Below, in pieces: positions 10,665 to 22,101 of a DNA stretch of 64,000 nt. Within the stretch, counting starts at the first letter, position 1. Each line of letters begins with the position of its first letter. A model generated the notes under the pieces. That model saw only the letters and a program-made list of their open reading frames with translations, searched no databases and was not told the DNA's origin. The translations under genes and the position numbers were made by a program. Source of the DNA: Ovis canadensis (lineage: Eukaryota > Chordata > Mammalia > Artiodactyla > Bovidae); the NCBI RefSeq assembly GCF_042477335.2, contig NC_091256.1:38532001-38596000 (forward strand). The letters are read 5' to 3'.

Positions 10665-12290
10665 TAGACGTGTTGATTCTGAGGCCTTTAAGCCTCACCC
10701 ACCAGTGGGGAGACAAAAGCTTTGGGACACCCCAAACTGACCACTCAGCCAGGTGTGTCAGGAATCAGTGCCATCCACCAGTGATCCAGTGACCCAGCAC
10801 TAGCTCTGGGACTCCTGGGCCTGACAAACAGACCCTAGGACCTGTCCCTGGCTCTTACCTGCTGGAAATAGTCCCAGCACCTCTTTTTACCCACTGGTGG
10901 TGGGTGCCAGCTTCAGGATCACCAGGATCCCAACTTTGCCCACCAGTGAGCCAGGACTAGCTCCAGTGACCTCCAGGGTTCTACAGTCAATTGCCTGTAG
11001 AACTATCTTGCCAACCAGTGGCTGATAACCTCCACTGGACAGGACCTGGCAAGCAACTGGACAGAGGGCCTACCAAGTCAACCAGACCACCTGCAGTAGT
11101 CAGCCAGTATAACAGAAGGACCCACACAGACTATAGGGGGCACCCCTAAAGAGGAGTACACTGAAGTGATGCATAGGATGCCTCCTACATAGATAAATTG
11201 AACGGAATAGAGAGTCCAGAAATAAACCCACAGGTTTATGGTCAATCAATCTTGACAAAGGAGCCAAGAGTATGCAATGGAGAAAAGGTGGTCTCTTCAA
11301 TAAGTAGTGCTGGGAAAACTATACAGCTACATGTAAAAGAAAAAAATTAAAACAATTTATAAACACCATATGCATAGGTGAACTCAAAGTGGACTAAAGA
11401 GCTAAATGTAAGACCATAAACCATAAAATTCCTAGAAGAAAATATAGGCAGAACACTTTGACATAAATAGTGGCAATATTTTTTTGCATCTATCTCCTAA
11501 CGTAAAGGGAACAGAAGCAAAATATACCAATGGGACCTAGTTAAACTTAAAAGGTTTTTATAGCAAAGGAAGCCTTTGGCAAAATGAAAAGACAACCTAC
11601 TGAGTGGGAGAAAATATTTGTAAATGATATAACTAATCATTTAACTTTTAATTAATTTTCAAAATATATAAATAACATAATAACTCAATATGAAGAAAAT
11701 AAAGAAACTGACTTAAAAAATGGGCAGAACACTTGAATAGATATTTTCCCAACGAAGACATACAGATGGCCAACTGGCACATTAAAAGATGCTCAACATC
11801 AACAATCATCAGTGAAATGGATATCAGAACTGTAATGAGATATCATCTGTTAGAATGGCTATCATCTAAAAGAACACAAATAACAAATGCTGGTGAGGAT
11901 TTGGAGAAACAGGGACCCTTGAACACTTTGGTGGGTATGTAAACTGGTACAGCCACAGTGGAAAACAGTATGGAGTTTCCTTAGAAAAACTAAAAATAGA
12001 ACAGCCGTGTGATCCAACAATTACTTTCCTGGGTACATATCCAAAGTGGTTACCAGTGGGCAAGGGAAGAGGGGAGGGGCAAAACAGGGATAGGGGATTA
12101 GGAGGTACAAACTATTACTAAATTGTATTAATAGTACTAAAATAAGCTACAAGGGTATATTTTACAACACAGGGAATATAAACAATGTTTTATAACAATC
12201 GTAACTGAAATATAATCTTTAAAAGTGGTAAACTCTTGAAGCATAAAGTAGTGAAAATCAATTATACCTCAATAAAAAGTAACAAACAAA
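10665..12290 (+). mobile_element. L1, internally deleted (5'UTR joined to ORF2 end)
   Basis: 10665-11180 is GC-rich, internally repetitive sequence that resembles a mammalian L1 5'UTR (cagtagtcagcca, gacccacacagactat, gcctcctacata). From about 11185 it becomes distal ORF2 (gagagtccagaaataaaccc, tatggtcaatcaatcttgac) and runs into a 3'UTR ending in a caaacaaacaaaa tail. ORF1 and most of ORF2 are missing. Confidence 0.7.
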
Positions 12291-12570
12291 CAAAAATGCT
12301 CCAGTGAGCACTTAATAAACCAGTTAATGATGGAGAAAGACAAAACTACAAGAAGTATTTGATTAGTTTGTAACTTGGATAAATATTATCTGATAGTAGA
12401 GATGCTCTGAAAGCAAAAAAGCCTCTACTTAAATAAACATAATTTAAATGAGATGATTTTCATCTATAATTCTACCAAGTATTCTTCCTTAGTAGACCAG
12501 TGTTGAGATTAGATGATGGAAAACTCAGGTTTAGAATACTCCACGTGGCTGGCCTTATCACAATTACACT

Positions 12571-12752
12571 GAAGTAGTTTTGTGACCTAATGGACTGTAG
12601 CCCACCAGGCTCCTCTGTCCATGGGATTTTTCAAGCAAGAATACTGGAGGGGGTTGCCCTTTCCTCCTCCAGGGGATCTTCCTGACCCAGGGGTTGAATG
12701 TCTCCTGCCTTGCAGATGGATTCTCTATCTGCTGAGACTTCAGGGAAGCCCC
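12571..12752 (-). mobile_element. Bov-tA SINE, 3'-end truncated
   Basis: Antisense: the first bases of the BovA tail are missing; body and head (gctgagacttcagggaagcc) remain. Confidence 0.88.
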
Positions 12753-13053
12753 TTACTCTCTCCTATTCCTTTTAAAATTCCCAGTCATTTTTGCACACAT
12801 TAGAATAGAGTTCAGTTTCTTCTCAGACTGGGAGTAGTTATTGAATAAAATCTGTTTTCATCACCTTAGCCAATGTCCAGCATTGTTTGTCTTCGATACC
12901 CTTGCATAGGCTGTTTGATGAGTATTTGACAGCTCTATTGTGGAATGTGAGAATATGTTGGCAAAGGCCAGTTTGGAATATCAGAATGTAAGGGGGTGTG
13001 CAGCACGCACGCATTCATTCACTTGCTCGTGTATTCATTTGTTAAACATGTTC

Positions 13054-13144
13054 CAGGTGATGCAGGGGCCTGGTGGGCTGCCGTGTATGTGGTCGCACAG
13101 CGTTGGACATGACTGAAGCGACTTAGCAGCAGCAGGTGATGCAG
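13054..13144 (+). mobile_element. 67-bp Bov-A2 3' fragment with 12-bp TSD
   Basis: Only the last 67 bp of Bov-A2 (13066-13132), flanked by identical caggtgatgcag at 13054-13065 and 13133-13144. The perfect duplication shows the fragment was inserted already truncated. Confidence 0.9.
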
Positions 13145-14040
13145 TGTGCCACGGCTCTTACAGAGCCACATGTCTTACAGAAACTTCACAGAGAGTTTGA
13201 AGATGAAAGAGTCCTAGAAACAAATCATCCCCACCATAGTTTCAACATTGTTGTGTATGGAGGGGTTGATGGAAATTGGACAGGTTGACACATTAATTTG
13301 CAAAGGTGTTCTATGGCATTATAAAATTTAATATATTCTTAAAAGTTCAATGAAAGATTGTAAAAACCTCATCTTTTAAATTAGTTCATGAAATAGATAC
13401 CAAGTGAGAAGAGATTTTTTTTTTTTGGCACATGCTTTCTAGTTTTACAGTTTCACAAGATTTTTTTTTGGTGGGGGGAGTTGGTTTAGTATCTGCTATT
13501 TAATGTTGTGTTGAAAACAGACTCAAGAGAACCATTTTAACTTTGCAGAATGAGTTGCAGATGTTTTCCTCATTTCCTTGTTCAAATATCAAGTTTCGAG
13601 AATCCCAGCCTTGTAATTATCTGCCAATACTACAGGAGGTGCTGATTATCTACGTTTGATTCACTAATTATATTGTCTCTCCTCCTTCCTCACCTAAAGG
13701 TTACATTTACATAAAAGATATTCAAGGATAATACTTGAATATCTTAAGTGGCTTCTTCCCTTAGCATTTAAATTATAAGCTGTAATAAAGAAGGACCAAA
13801 CTGAGAGACATCTCAGTGATCCTGGATATAGGCTTTGATACTGTCATGAAATCATTTTTATTATGTAGCTGCAAAATTCTATGTCTCAATTACTACATAG
13901 TACAAACCTCCACTCCCACACTTTGTCTTTCCACCCTGTCTTTTGTAATCCCCCTCTTTTAAGGGTGAGAGATGCAAGAATTATACCAAACTTCTGTGCA
14001 ATTCCCGAACTGAACCATGCATTAAAATCACCTGAAAGAT
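13145..14040. other. Intergenic, no gene recognised
   Basis: AT-rich, with short T-runs at 13421 and 13461. No exon-like sequence or recognised repeat. Confidence 0.4.
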
Positions 14041-14047
14041 TTACATG

Positions 14048-14080
14048 CACACACATACACACACACACACATACACACAC
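14048..14080. repeat. (CA)n microsatellite
   Basis: Uninterrupted CA with two CATA interruptions. Confidence 0.95.
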
Positions 14081-14204
14081 CCTCACAGAGAGATGAATTT
14101 TGTAATTCCAAGTAGAGGCCCAGAAATGTATATTTTTAAAGCTTCTCAGGTATTTTTATTTTTATTTAATATTTTTTTTTCAAATGTCAAAGTTGCCTTC
14201 TCAT

Positions 14205-15053
14205 TTATTTTTTTTAAGTTTTTTATTTTTTAAATTTTAAAATCTTTAATTCTTACATGCACTCCCAAACATGAACCCCCCTCCCACCTCCCTCCCCATA
14301 ACATCTCTCTGGGTCATCCCCATGCACCAGCCCCAAGCATGCTGTATCCTGCGTCAGACATAGACTGGCGATTTAATTCTTACATGATAGTATACATGTT
14401 ACAATGCCATTCTCCCAAATCATCCCACCCTCTCCCTCTCCCTCTGAGTCCAGAAGTCCGTTATACACATCTGTGTCTTTTTTGCTGTCTCGCATACAGG
14501 GTCATCATTGCCATCTTTCTAAATTCCATATATATGGTGTTAGTATACTGTATTGGTGTTTTTCTTTCTGGCTTACTTCACTCTGTATAATCGGCTCCAG
14601 TTTCATCCATCTCATCAGAACTGATTCAAATGAATTCTTTTTAACGGCTGAGTAATACTCCATTGTGTATATGTACCATAGCTTTCTTATCCATTCATCT
14701 GCTGAAGGACATCTAGGTTGTTTCCATGTCCTGGCTATTATAAACAGTGCTGCGATGAACATTGGGGTACATGTGTCTCTTTCAATTCTGGTTTCCTCGG
14801 TGTGTATGCCCAGAAGTGGGATTGCTGGGTCATAAGGTAGTTTTTTTTTTTTTTTTTGCAATTTTTTTAAGGAATCTCCACACTGTTCTCCATAGTGGCT
14901 GTACTAGTTTGCATTCCCACCAACAGTGTAGGAGGGTTCCCTTTTCTCCACACCCTCTCCAGCATTTATTGCTTGCAGATTTTTGGATCACAGACATTCT
15001 GACTAGTGTGAAGTGGTACCTCATTGTGGTTTTGGTTTGCATTTCTCTAATAA
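14205..15053 (-). mobile_element. Bovine L1 3' end, 5'-truncated
   Basis: Antisense young L1: A-tail (T-rich on plus) at 14205, 3'UTR, then the ORF2 C-terminus. The minus peptide contains [18 protein letters not shown] and YTMEYYSAVKK. The frame is broken near the T-run at 14841-14856. Confidence 0.93.
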
Positions 15054-15087
15054 ATGCAATCTACTTTTGGAAAATAATAGCCTACTT

Positions 15088-15335
15088 AACAGTGAGGCAA
15101 GTTATGCAGCAACTATACCAAAGTGAAAGTGAAAGTGAAAGTTGCTCAGTTGGGTCGGACTGTTTGTGACCCATGGACTATATTGTACATGGAATTCTCC
15201 AGGCCAGAATACTGGAGTGGGTAGCCATTCTCTTCTCCAGTGATCTTCCCAACCCAGGATCAAACCCAGGTCTCCCACAATGCAGGCGGATTGGGAAGTT
15301 CAAACACTGAGGCAAGTTACGCAGCAACTATACCA
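15088..15335 (-). mobile_element. Bov-tA SINE flanked by a 33-bp duplication
   Basis: The antisense Bov-tA (15121-15302) has lost part of its head. The flanks 15088-15120 and 15303-15335 agree at 31 of 33 positions, far longer than a usual TSD. Confidence 0.9.
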
Positions 15336-15396
15336 GAGGAGAGGTTTAACAATTATATACAAATTGTATTCCAGAATTCAAAGACTCCTGAAAAGA

Positions 15397-16196
15397 TTCA
15401 GTTCAGCTCAGTTCAGTTGCTCAGTCATGTCCGACTCTTTGCCACCCCGTGAATAGCAGCACGCCAGGCCTCCCTGTCCATCACCATCTCCCGGAGTTCA
15501 TTCAGACTTACGTCCATAGAGTCAGTGATGCCATCCAGCCATCTCATCCTCTGTCGTCCCCTTCTCCTCCTGCCCCCAATCCCTCCCAGCATCAGAGTCT
15601 TTTCTAATGAGTCAACTCTTCGCGTGAGGTGGCCAAAGTACTGGAGCTTCAGCTTTAGCATCATTCCTTCCAAAGAAATCCCAGGGTTGATCTCCTTCAG
15701 AATGGACTGGTTGGATCTCCTTGCAGTCCAAGGGACTCTCAAGAGTCTTCTCCAACACCACAGTTCCAAAGCATCAGTTCTTCGGTGCTCAGCTTTCTTC
15801 ACAGTCCAACTCTCACATCCATACATGACCACAGGAAAAACCATAGCCTTGACTAGACGGACCTTAGTTGGCAAAGTAATGTCTCTGCTTGTGAATATGC
15901 TATCTAGGTTGGTCATAACTTTTCTTCCAAGGAGAAAGCGTCTTTTAATTTCATAGCTGCAGTCACCATCTGCAGTGATTTTGGAGCCCCCCAAAATAAA
16001 GTCTGACACTGTTTCCACTGTTTCCCATCTATTTCCCGTGAAGTGATGGGACCAGATGCCGTGATCTTCTTTTTCTGAATGTTGAGCTTTAAGCCAACTT
16101 TTTCGCTCTCCTCTTTCACTTTCATCAAGAGGCTTTTTAGCTCCTCTTCGCTTTCTGCCATAAGGGTGGTGTCATCTGTATATCTGAGGTTATTGA
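15397..16196 (-). mobile_element. BovB, ~800 bp, 5'-truncated
   Basis: Antisense BovB from the ttcagttcag tail into ORF2. Minus frames cover the C-terminal third of the protein ([14 protein letters not shown]) and, after a frameshift, part of the RT region ([16 protein letters not shown]). Confidence 0.95.
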
Positions 16197-16660
16197 TAAG
16201 GTAGCTTTTTTTCTTTTCAGTATGACTTATGCTACAAACTATTGCACACACCAAGAGATATAAATACAGTGTTAAAGAAAGACACTATTTCCTAGATAGA
16301 GCAACAGTCAACATTTTAGCAAGATTTTATGTTGATCTTACAGTTTTATTAGAGGTACATCACTGCATAATTACCACTGTAGGTAACTCAAGTCAGTCCT
16401 ACCAGGGGCCAACTAAGGAGCCATGTGATGTACCTCAAGAGTGTACCATTAAAGGACTACATAGTTGAATTTTTATTCACGGGCAAGAGGCTCAGGCTGA
16501 CTGAGGGATGCCTCTGAAGGCATTAAATCCTAGTCCTTAGGGGAATGCTCTGAACCAGGCAGTCTATGGGGATGCCTGAGGAAGCCTCCATAGAGAAATA
16601 GAGGTTTGGGCAGAGCGAATATGGAGCAGGGCATCCAACATCTGTGACAGTATTCAAAGT
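16197..16660. other. Intergenic, no gene recognised
   Basis: No coding or repeat signal that I can name. Confidence 0.4.
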
Positions 16661-16757
16661 TTGACGTTTTAAATTAAAACGTAGTTGATGTACACTATTA
16701 TGTTAGTGTCAGGTAAACAACACAGTGATTCAACACTGAAATACATTCCCCAAGGAC

Positions 16758-16924
16758 TACAGGACTGTAGCCTACAGGACTCCTCTGTCCATGGAATTCT
16801 CCAGGCAAGAATACTGGAGTGGATAATCATTCCCTTCTCCAGGGGTCTTCCTGACCCAAGGATCGAATCCAGCCTCCTGCATTGCAGGCAAATTCTTTAC
16901 CATCTTAGCCACCAGGAAAACCCT
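16758..16924 (-). mobile_element. Bov-tA SINE, partial
   Basis: Antisense; begins at gactgtagcctacaggactc and ends with the head (agccaccaggaaaaccc). The tail is absent. Confidence 0.88.
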
Positions 16925-17467
16925 ACATTAAGAGATGATTACCATCTAATGTCAGCATTAGAATGTGACCATTAGAATGTGTCATCACTAGAATGTGACC
17001 ATATTCCTCATGCTTTATATTGATCTCTGTGACATATTTATTTTATACCTTAAATATTGTACTTAATTGCCTTCATCTATTCACTCAACCCTCAAACTCC
17101 TCTCATCTGGCAACTGCTTTGTTCTCTATCAGTCTGTATTTGTTCTGTTTGTTTTGTTCTGAATATTCCGGTATTCATCTTTCTCTGTATGACCTATTTC
17201 ACTCAGCATAATTCCTTGTAGATCCATCCATGTTGTCACAAATGGCAAGGATTCCTTCTTATAGATGGGTACTAATATTCCATTATGTATAGATATCTGT
17301 CTCACATTTTCTTTATCCATTCATTCACTAAAGAACACTTAGGTTGCTTCCAGGACTCTGCTATTTTGAAAAAGGCTGCAATGAATGTAGAGGTACATAC
17401 ATCTTTTCTAATGACTGCTTTTGTTTCCTTTAGGTAACTACCCAGAAGTGGAATTGCTGAGTTGTAT

Positions 17468-17681
17468 GGTGGTGCAGTGGTAAAGAGTCTGCCTGCCAAT
17501 GTGGAAGATGCTGGAGATGTGAATAGGATCCGTGTGTCAGGACAACCTCCTGGACTAGGAAATTGGAACCCACTCCAATATTTTTGCCTGGAAAATTCCA
17601 AGGACAGAGGAGCCTGGTGGGCTACAGTCCATGGGGTTGCAAAGAGCTGGACACAACTGGGTGACTGAGCACACAGCACAC
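17468..17681 (+). mobile_element. Bov-tA SINE
   Basis: Sense; the head is diverged (ggtggtgcagtggtaaagag), followed by a normal BovA body. Inserted in the antisense L1. Confidence 0.88.
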
Positions 17682-18545
17682 AGGGTACTCTTATTCTTAA
17701 CTTTTTTGATGAATCTCCATACTGCTTTCCGTCATGGCTGCATCAATTTACATTTCCACCAATAGTGCACAAGTGTTCTCTTTTCTCCACATCCTCACCA
17801 ACACTTGTTATTTTTTGTCTTTTAGATGATAGCCATTCTGACAAATATGGAATTGATCTCTCTGTGATTTTATTTGCAGTGATGTTTAGCAATATTGAGT
17901 ATCTTTTCAGGTGTCTGTTGGGAATTTGCAAGACTTCTTTGGAAATATGTGTGTTCGGGCCCTCTGCCCATTTTTAAATTGGATTGTTTGCAGTTTTTAA
18001 CACTGAGTTATAATGAACTTTTAATATATTTTTGCATAGCAACCTGTTATTGGATAGAGCATTTGCAAATATCTTCTCCCATTCAGCTGGCTGCCTTTTC
18101 ATTTTCTTGAAGTTTCCCTTTATTGTGCAAAGGCTTTTTAGTTTAATGTGATCTCATCTGTTTATTTTTGCTTTCATTGCCCTTGCCTAGGAGACAGATC
18201 CAAAAGGTATTATGAAGACTAACATCAAAGAGTTTACTGTTTAGATTTTCTTAAATGGATTTTCTTTTAATCCATATTGCCTCTTTGTATATATGGTGAT
18301 TTAAAGTGGTCCAGTTTAATTCTCTTGATTGAAACAGTCCAGTTTTCCCAACACCACTTTTTAGAGACTGTTCTTCCCCCATTGTATAGTCTTGCCTCCT
18401 TTGTCATGGATTAACTGACTATATGTGTGTGGGTTCATTTCCGGGCTCTCTATTCTGTTCAGTGATCTATGTGTCTGTATTTGTCCTAGTATCACACAAC
18501 TTTGACTACTATAGCTTGGTAGTATAGTTTTAAATCAAGAAGGAT

Positions 18546-19721
18546 ATTACTTAAATTAGGATTAAAGACCTAAATGTAATATCAGATACTAAAATACTTC
18601 TAGAGGAAAACAGGCAGACCACTCTTTGACATAAATCACAGCAATTTTTTGGATCTGTCTCCTACAGTATTGAAAATAAAACCAAAAATAGGCAAAAGGG
18701 ACCCCAATCAAACATAAAAGGTTTTGTACAGCAAATGAAATCATAAACACAACAAAAAGACAACCTACAGGCTGACAGAAAATATTTGCAGATGATGTGA
18801 ATTACAAGGGATTAATTTCCAAAATATACAAACAATTCATAAAGCTCAATTAAAAAAAACAATCAAAAAATAGGCAGACTGTCTAAAGAGACATTTCTCC
18901 AAATATGACATATAGATGGCCAAGAGGCACATGAAAAGATGTTCAACATAACTATTATTGGAGAAATGCAAATCAAAACTATAATGAAGTATCACCTCAT
19001 ACTAGTCAGAATGGATATCAGCAAAAACTCTAAAATAATAAATGCTAGAGATGGTGTGGAGAAAAGGGAACCCTCCTACACTGCTGATGGGACTGAAAAT
19101 TGATACAGCCACTATGGAGAACAGTATGGAGGTTCCTTAAAAAACTAAAAACAGAGTTACCATATGAACCAACAACTTCACTCCTAGACATAAATTTGGA
19201 AAAGAGAAAAACTGTAATTAAAAAAAAAAATACATGCACTTCAATCTTCATTGCAGAACTATTTATAATAGCCAAGATATGAAAGCAACATAAACGTCCA
19301 TCAACAGATGAATGGATAAAGAAGATGCAGTATACACACATACACACCACAGTGGAATACTACTCAGCCACAAAATAGGATGAAATAATACCATTTGTAA
19401 CAACATGGACTGACTCAAAATTATCATACTAATGAAGTGAGTCAGAGAAAAGCAAATATCATATGATATCACTTATATGTGGACTCTAAAAAATGGTGAA
19501 AATGAACTTATTTACGAAACAGAAATAGACTAACAGACATAGAAAATAAACTTATGATTACCAAAGAGGAAAGGAGGGGTAGAGGGATAAGTTAGGAGTT
19601 GGGATTAACAAACGAACACTACTATATATAAAATAGTTAAACCACAAGGACTTATTAGATAGCCCAGGGAACTATACTTAACATCTTGCAATAACCCATA
19701 ATGGAAAAAAAGCCTGAAAAA

Positions 19722-19771
<50 letters not shown>

Positions 19772-19830
19772 GTATATATATATATTCTGAAACTAACAGA
19801 ACATTATAAAATCAACTATGCTTAAATTAG
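18546..19830 (+). mobile_element. L1 3' half, 5'-truncated
   Basis: Sense ORF2 distal region (gacctaaatgtaatatcag; caccactatgg-like motifs decayed) to the 3'UTR. It starts exactly where the antisense L1 ends, giving a head-to-head pair. Confidence 0.87.
19724..19785. repeat. (TA)n microsatellite
   Basis: TA run with TACA and TGTA interruptions, within the 3' end of the sense L1. Confidence 0.95.
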
Positions 19831-19839
19831 AAAAAAACA

Positions 19840-20025
19840 GTTCTACCATTTCCATACTGACCTTCTGTCTGGGTTATCTGTCCATTGATGAAAGTAAGAA
19901 TATTGCAGTCTCCAATATGACTTAATTACTGTCTATTTTTTCCATTAGTCTGTTAATATTTGCTTCATCCATTTATGTGTTCCAATGTTGGGTTTATACT
20001 ATTTACAAATGTTATTAAAACTATT
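19840..20025 (-). mobile_element. L1M fragment
   Basis: Antisense ORF2 piece (ccttctgtctgggttatctg, tccattgatgaaag). Confidence 0.7.
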
Positions 20026-20079
20026 GTTATTAGTGACTGAGGTATGTGACTGAGGTATTAGTCACTATGTATATCAAAA

Positions 20080-20382
20080 AACTAAGATCATGGTATCTGG
20101 TCCCATCACTTCATGGCAAATAGATGTGGAAACAATGGAAACAATGACAGACTATTTTGTTGGGCTCCAAAATCTCTGCAGATGGTGACTGCAGCCATGA
20201 AATTAAAAGATACTTGCTTGTTGAAAGAAAAGCTATGACAAACCTAGACAGCATATTAAAAAGCAGAGACATTACTTTGCCAACAAAGGTCCATACAGTC
20301 CAAGCTATGTCTTTCCAATAGTCATGTACGGATGTGAGAGCTGGACCATAAAGAAGGCTGAATGCTGAAGAACTGATGCTTT
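20080..20382 (+). mobile_element. BovB internal fragment without 3' tail
   Basis: Sense BovB ORF2 segment, from gatcatggtatctggtccc to agaactgatgctttcg. The 3' tail is missing and frames are broken. Confidence 0.88.
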
Positions 20383-20435
20383 CGTCCACCCCACCTTGAG
20401 TTATCTCATTATCATAAACTATCAAGTTTTTTCCA

Positions 20436-20558
20436 GGACTTCCCTAGTGGCTCAGACGGTAAAGTGTCTGCTTACAATGTGGGATATCTGGGTTCAATCC
20501 CTGGGTCGGGAAGATATCCTGGAGAAGGGAATGGCAACCCACTCCAGCATTCTTGCCT
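20436..20558 (+). mobile_element. Bov-tA SINE, 3'-truncated
   Basis: Sense head and the first part of BovA, ending abruptly at cattcttgcct before a C-run. Confidence 0.88.
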
Positions 20559-20777
20559 CCGTGCAACCCACCCCCCCCAAAAGGGGCTCAAAGATATATT
20601 TTTCCAGGGGCCCACCATAAATGAAAAGACACTCATTAGGAAATTCCAAGTGATAGCAGTTACTTCCCAGGAACCCACTATCTCTGGAAAATGCCAAATC
20701 CCCTATTACACAGCACCAAGTATGGTAGCTACTCTGTTTTAATATTCTTAATGAGCAAAGCACTATAGTTAGTGTTT

Positions 20778-20887
20778 GTTGCTCAGTTGTGTCCAGCACT
20801 TTTCAACCTCATGGACTGTAAACCATCAGGCTCCTCTCTCCCTGCAGTTCTCCAGGCAAGAATACCGTCTAACCCACCAGGGAAGCC
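20778..20887 (-). mobile_element. Bov-tA SINE with internal deletion
   Basis: Antisense tail and body up to ggcaagaatac, then it jumps to the end of the head (acccaccagggaagcc). Confidence 0.85.
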
Positions 20888-20909
20888 AAAGCACCATAAG
20901 ATGGGCTCT

Positions 20910-21045
20910 AATTTTTTTTTTGTGGTGGGGGAGGTCGGGGCTCTGCCCTGCGGCATGCAGGATATCAGTTCCCAGACCAGAGATCGAACCTGTGCCTCTC
21001 CACAGTCAAAGCCAGGAGTCTTAACCACTGGACCACCAGGGATGT
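20910..21045 (-). mobile_element. CHR-type tRNA-derived SINE
   Basis: Antisense tRNA-like SINE: cggcatgcaggatatcagtt, gaccagagatcgaacctgtg, gagtcttaaccactggacca. It differs from Bov-tA and matches the older cetartiodactyl CHR type. Confidence 0.8.
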
Positions 21046-21079
21046 ACCCAGTGGGCTTTCTGCTCTGTGGTGACCATAG

Positions 21080-21786
21080 AGAGAAGGGTCAGCGGCCTGG
21101 TATAGCAGAGAGACTTGGCACCATAGTCATAATAATGTGTCCAAGATGGCTGAAGAGGATGGGAATGTAGCAGCATGCAGCTAGCTAGATCTGAGCAGAG
21201 AAATGTGGGCTTGGCCAGGTGGCAAGAAGCCATGCGTCTTTAAACAATGGGTGTCCATGGGAGGAAAAAGAAAAGCAGGAGCCTCCAGACTGACAAGAAA
21301 CTGCACCTTTTGGGTGATAAGTGTCAAGGAAGCGGACGAAGAAATGTGGGAAAAGGCGGGAACTTCCTGTGTCTGAATGTAACCTGCTGCTCATTATATC
21401 TCATTACAATAAAATTAGTCTTGCAGATAAGAAGTACCCATCATGCACTGACACCATGGCACCTCTTATCTAAGCTAAATAAGGACAAAAATCTTTCCTC
21501 CCCTCTAGAAAATGGAACTGGGATGAAAATCAATGAATACGACCCCCAAATTCCTCCTTCCCCTGTGAATATTCCACCCCTTCATCTGTATGCCCCACAT
21601 AACCATTTTCACTTTCATAACCAGCTTGCCAAAGAAACCCAGAGCAGTAGCTCCTCACCTGTCTGTCTGCTCTCCCTCTGAAAGCATATTCTTGCTGAAA
21701 TAAATTCTCACTGTACTTTCTTAACCTTCCAGGTTAGTCTCTGAGTTCTTTCGTGTGATGAAGTAAGAACCTCAAACGCACGGAGA
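21080..21786 (+). mobile_element. Solo LTR (edges approximate)
   Basis: Includes a tgtccaagatggctgaagag start region, ggaacttcctgtgtctg, an aataaa polyadenylation signal near 21700 and a downstream U5-like ccttccaggttagtctctga. No internal retroviral sequence alongside. Family not assigned. Confidence 0.55.
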
Positions 21787-21824
21787 ACAGTAGTACTTGA
21801 AATGCTAAAAGGTAGATGAGGTAA

Positions 21825-22101
21825 TGGAGAAGGCAATGGCACCCCACTCCAGCACTCTTGCCTGGAAAGTCCCACGGACCAAGGAGCCTGGTGGGCTGCA
21901 GTCCATGGGGTGGCTAAGAGTCGGACACGACTGAGCGACTTCACTTTCACTTTTCACTTTCATGCATTGGAGAAGGAAATGGCAACCCACTCCAGTGTTC
22001 TTGCCTGGAGAATCCCAGGGACAGGGGAGCCTAGTGGGCTGCCGTCTCTGGGGTCGCACAGAGTCGGACACGACTGAAGCGACTTAGCAGCAGCAGCAGC
22101 A
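21825..22101 (+). mobile_element. Bov-A2 SINE
   Basis: Complete two-monomer sense copy ending in an AGC run. Short near-matching flanks (agatgagg / agataagg). Confidence 0.94.

Larger units (their letters stand above)
16665..18545 (-). mobile_element. L1M-type 3' half
   Basis: Antisense L1, from a 3'UTR stretch (gttgatgtacactattatg) through ORF2 (tgacctatttcactcagcat; tgctcagcatggatcc-type motifs decayed) up to the point where it meets a sense L1. Interrupted by two SINEs (16758-16924 and 17468-17681). Confidence 0.85.

Noticed and set aside
15425-16018. 197-codon minus-strand frame resembling a protein domain
   Set aside because: It is the C-terminal part of BovB ORF2, frameshifted from the rest; annotated as part of the BovB element.
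18546-19830. Twin-priming inversion as the cause of the head-to-head L1s
   Set aside because: Both arms contain the L1 3' end. Twin priming gives only one 3' end, so two insertions or a rearrangement fit better.
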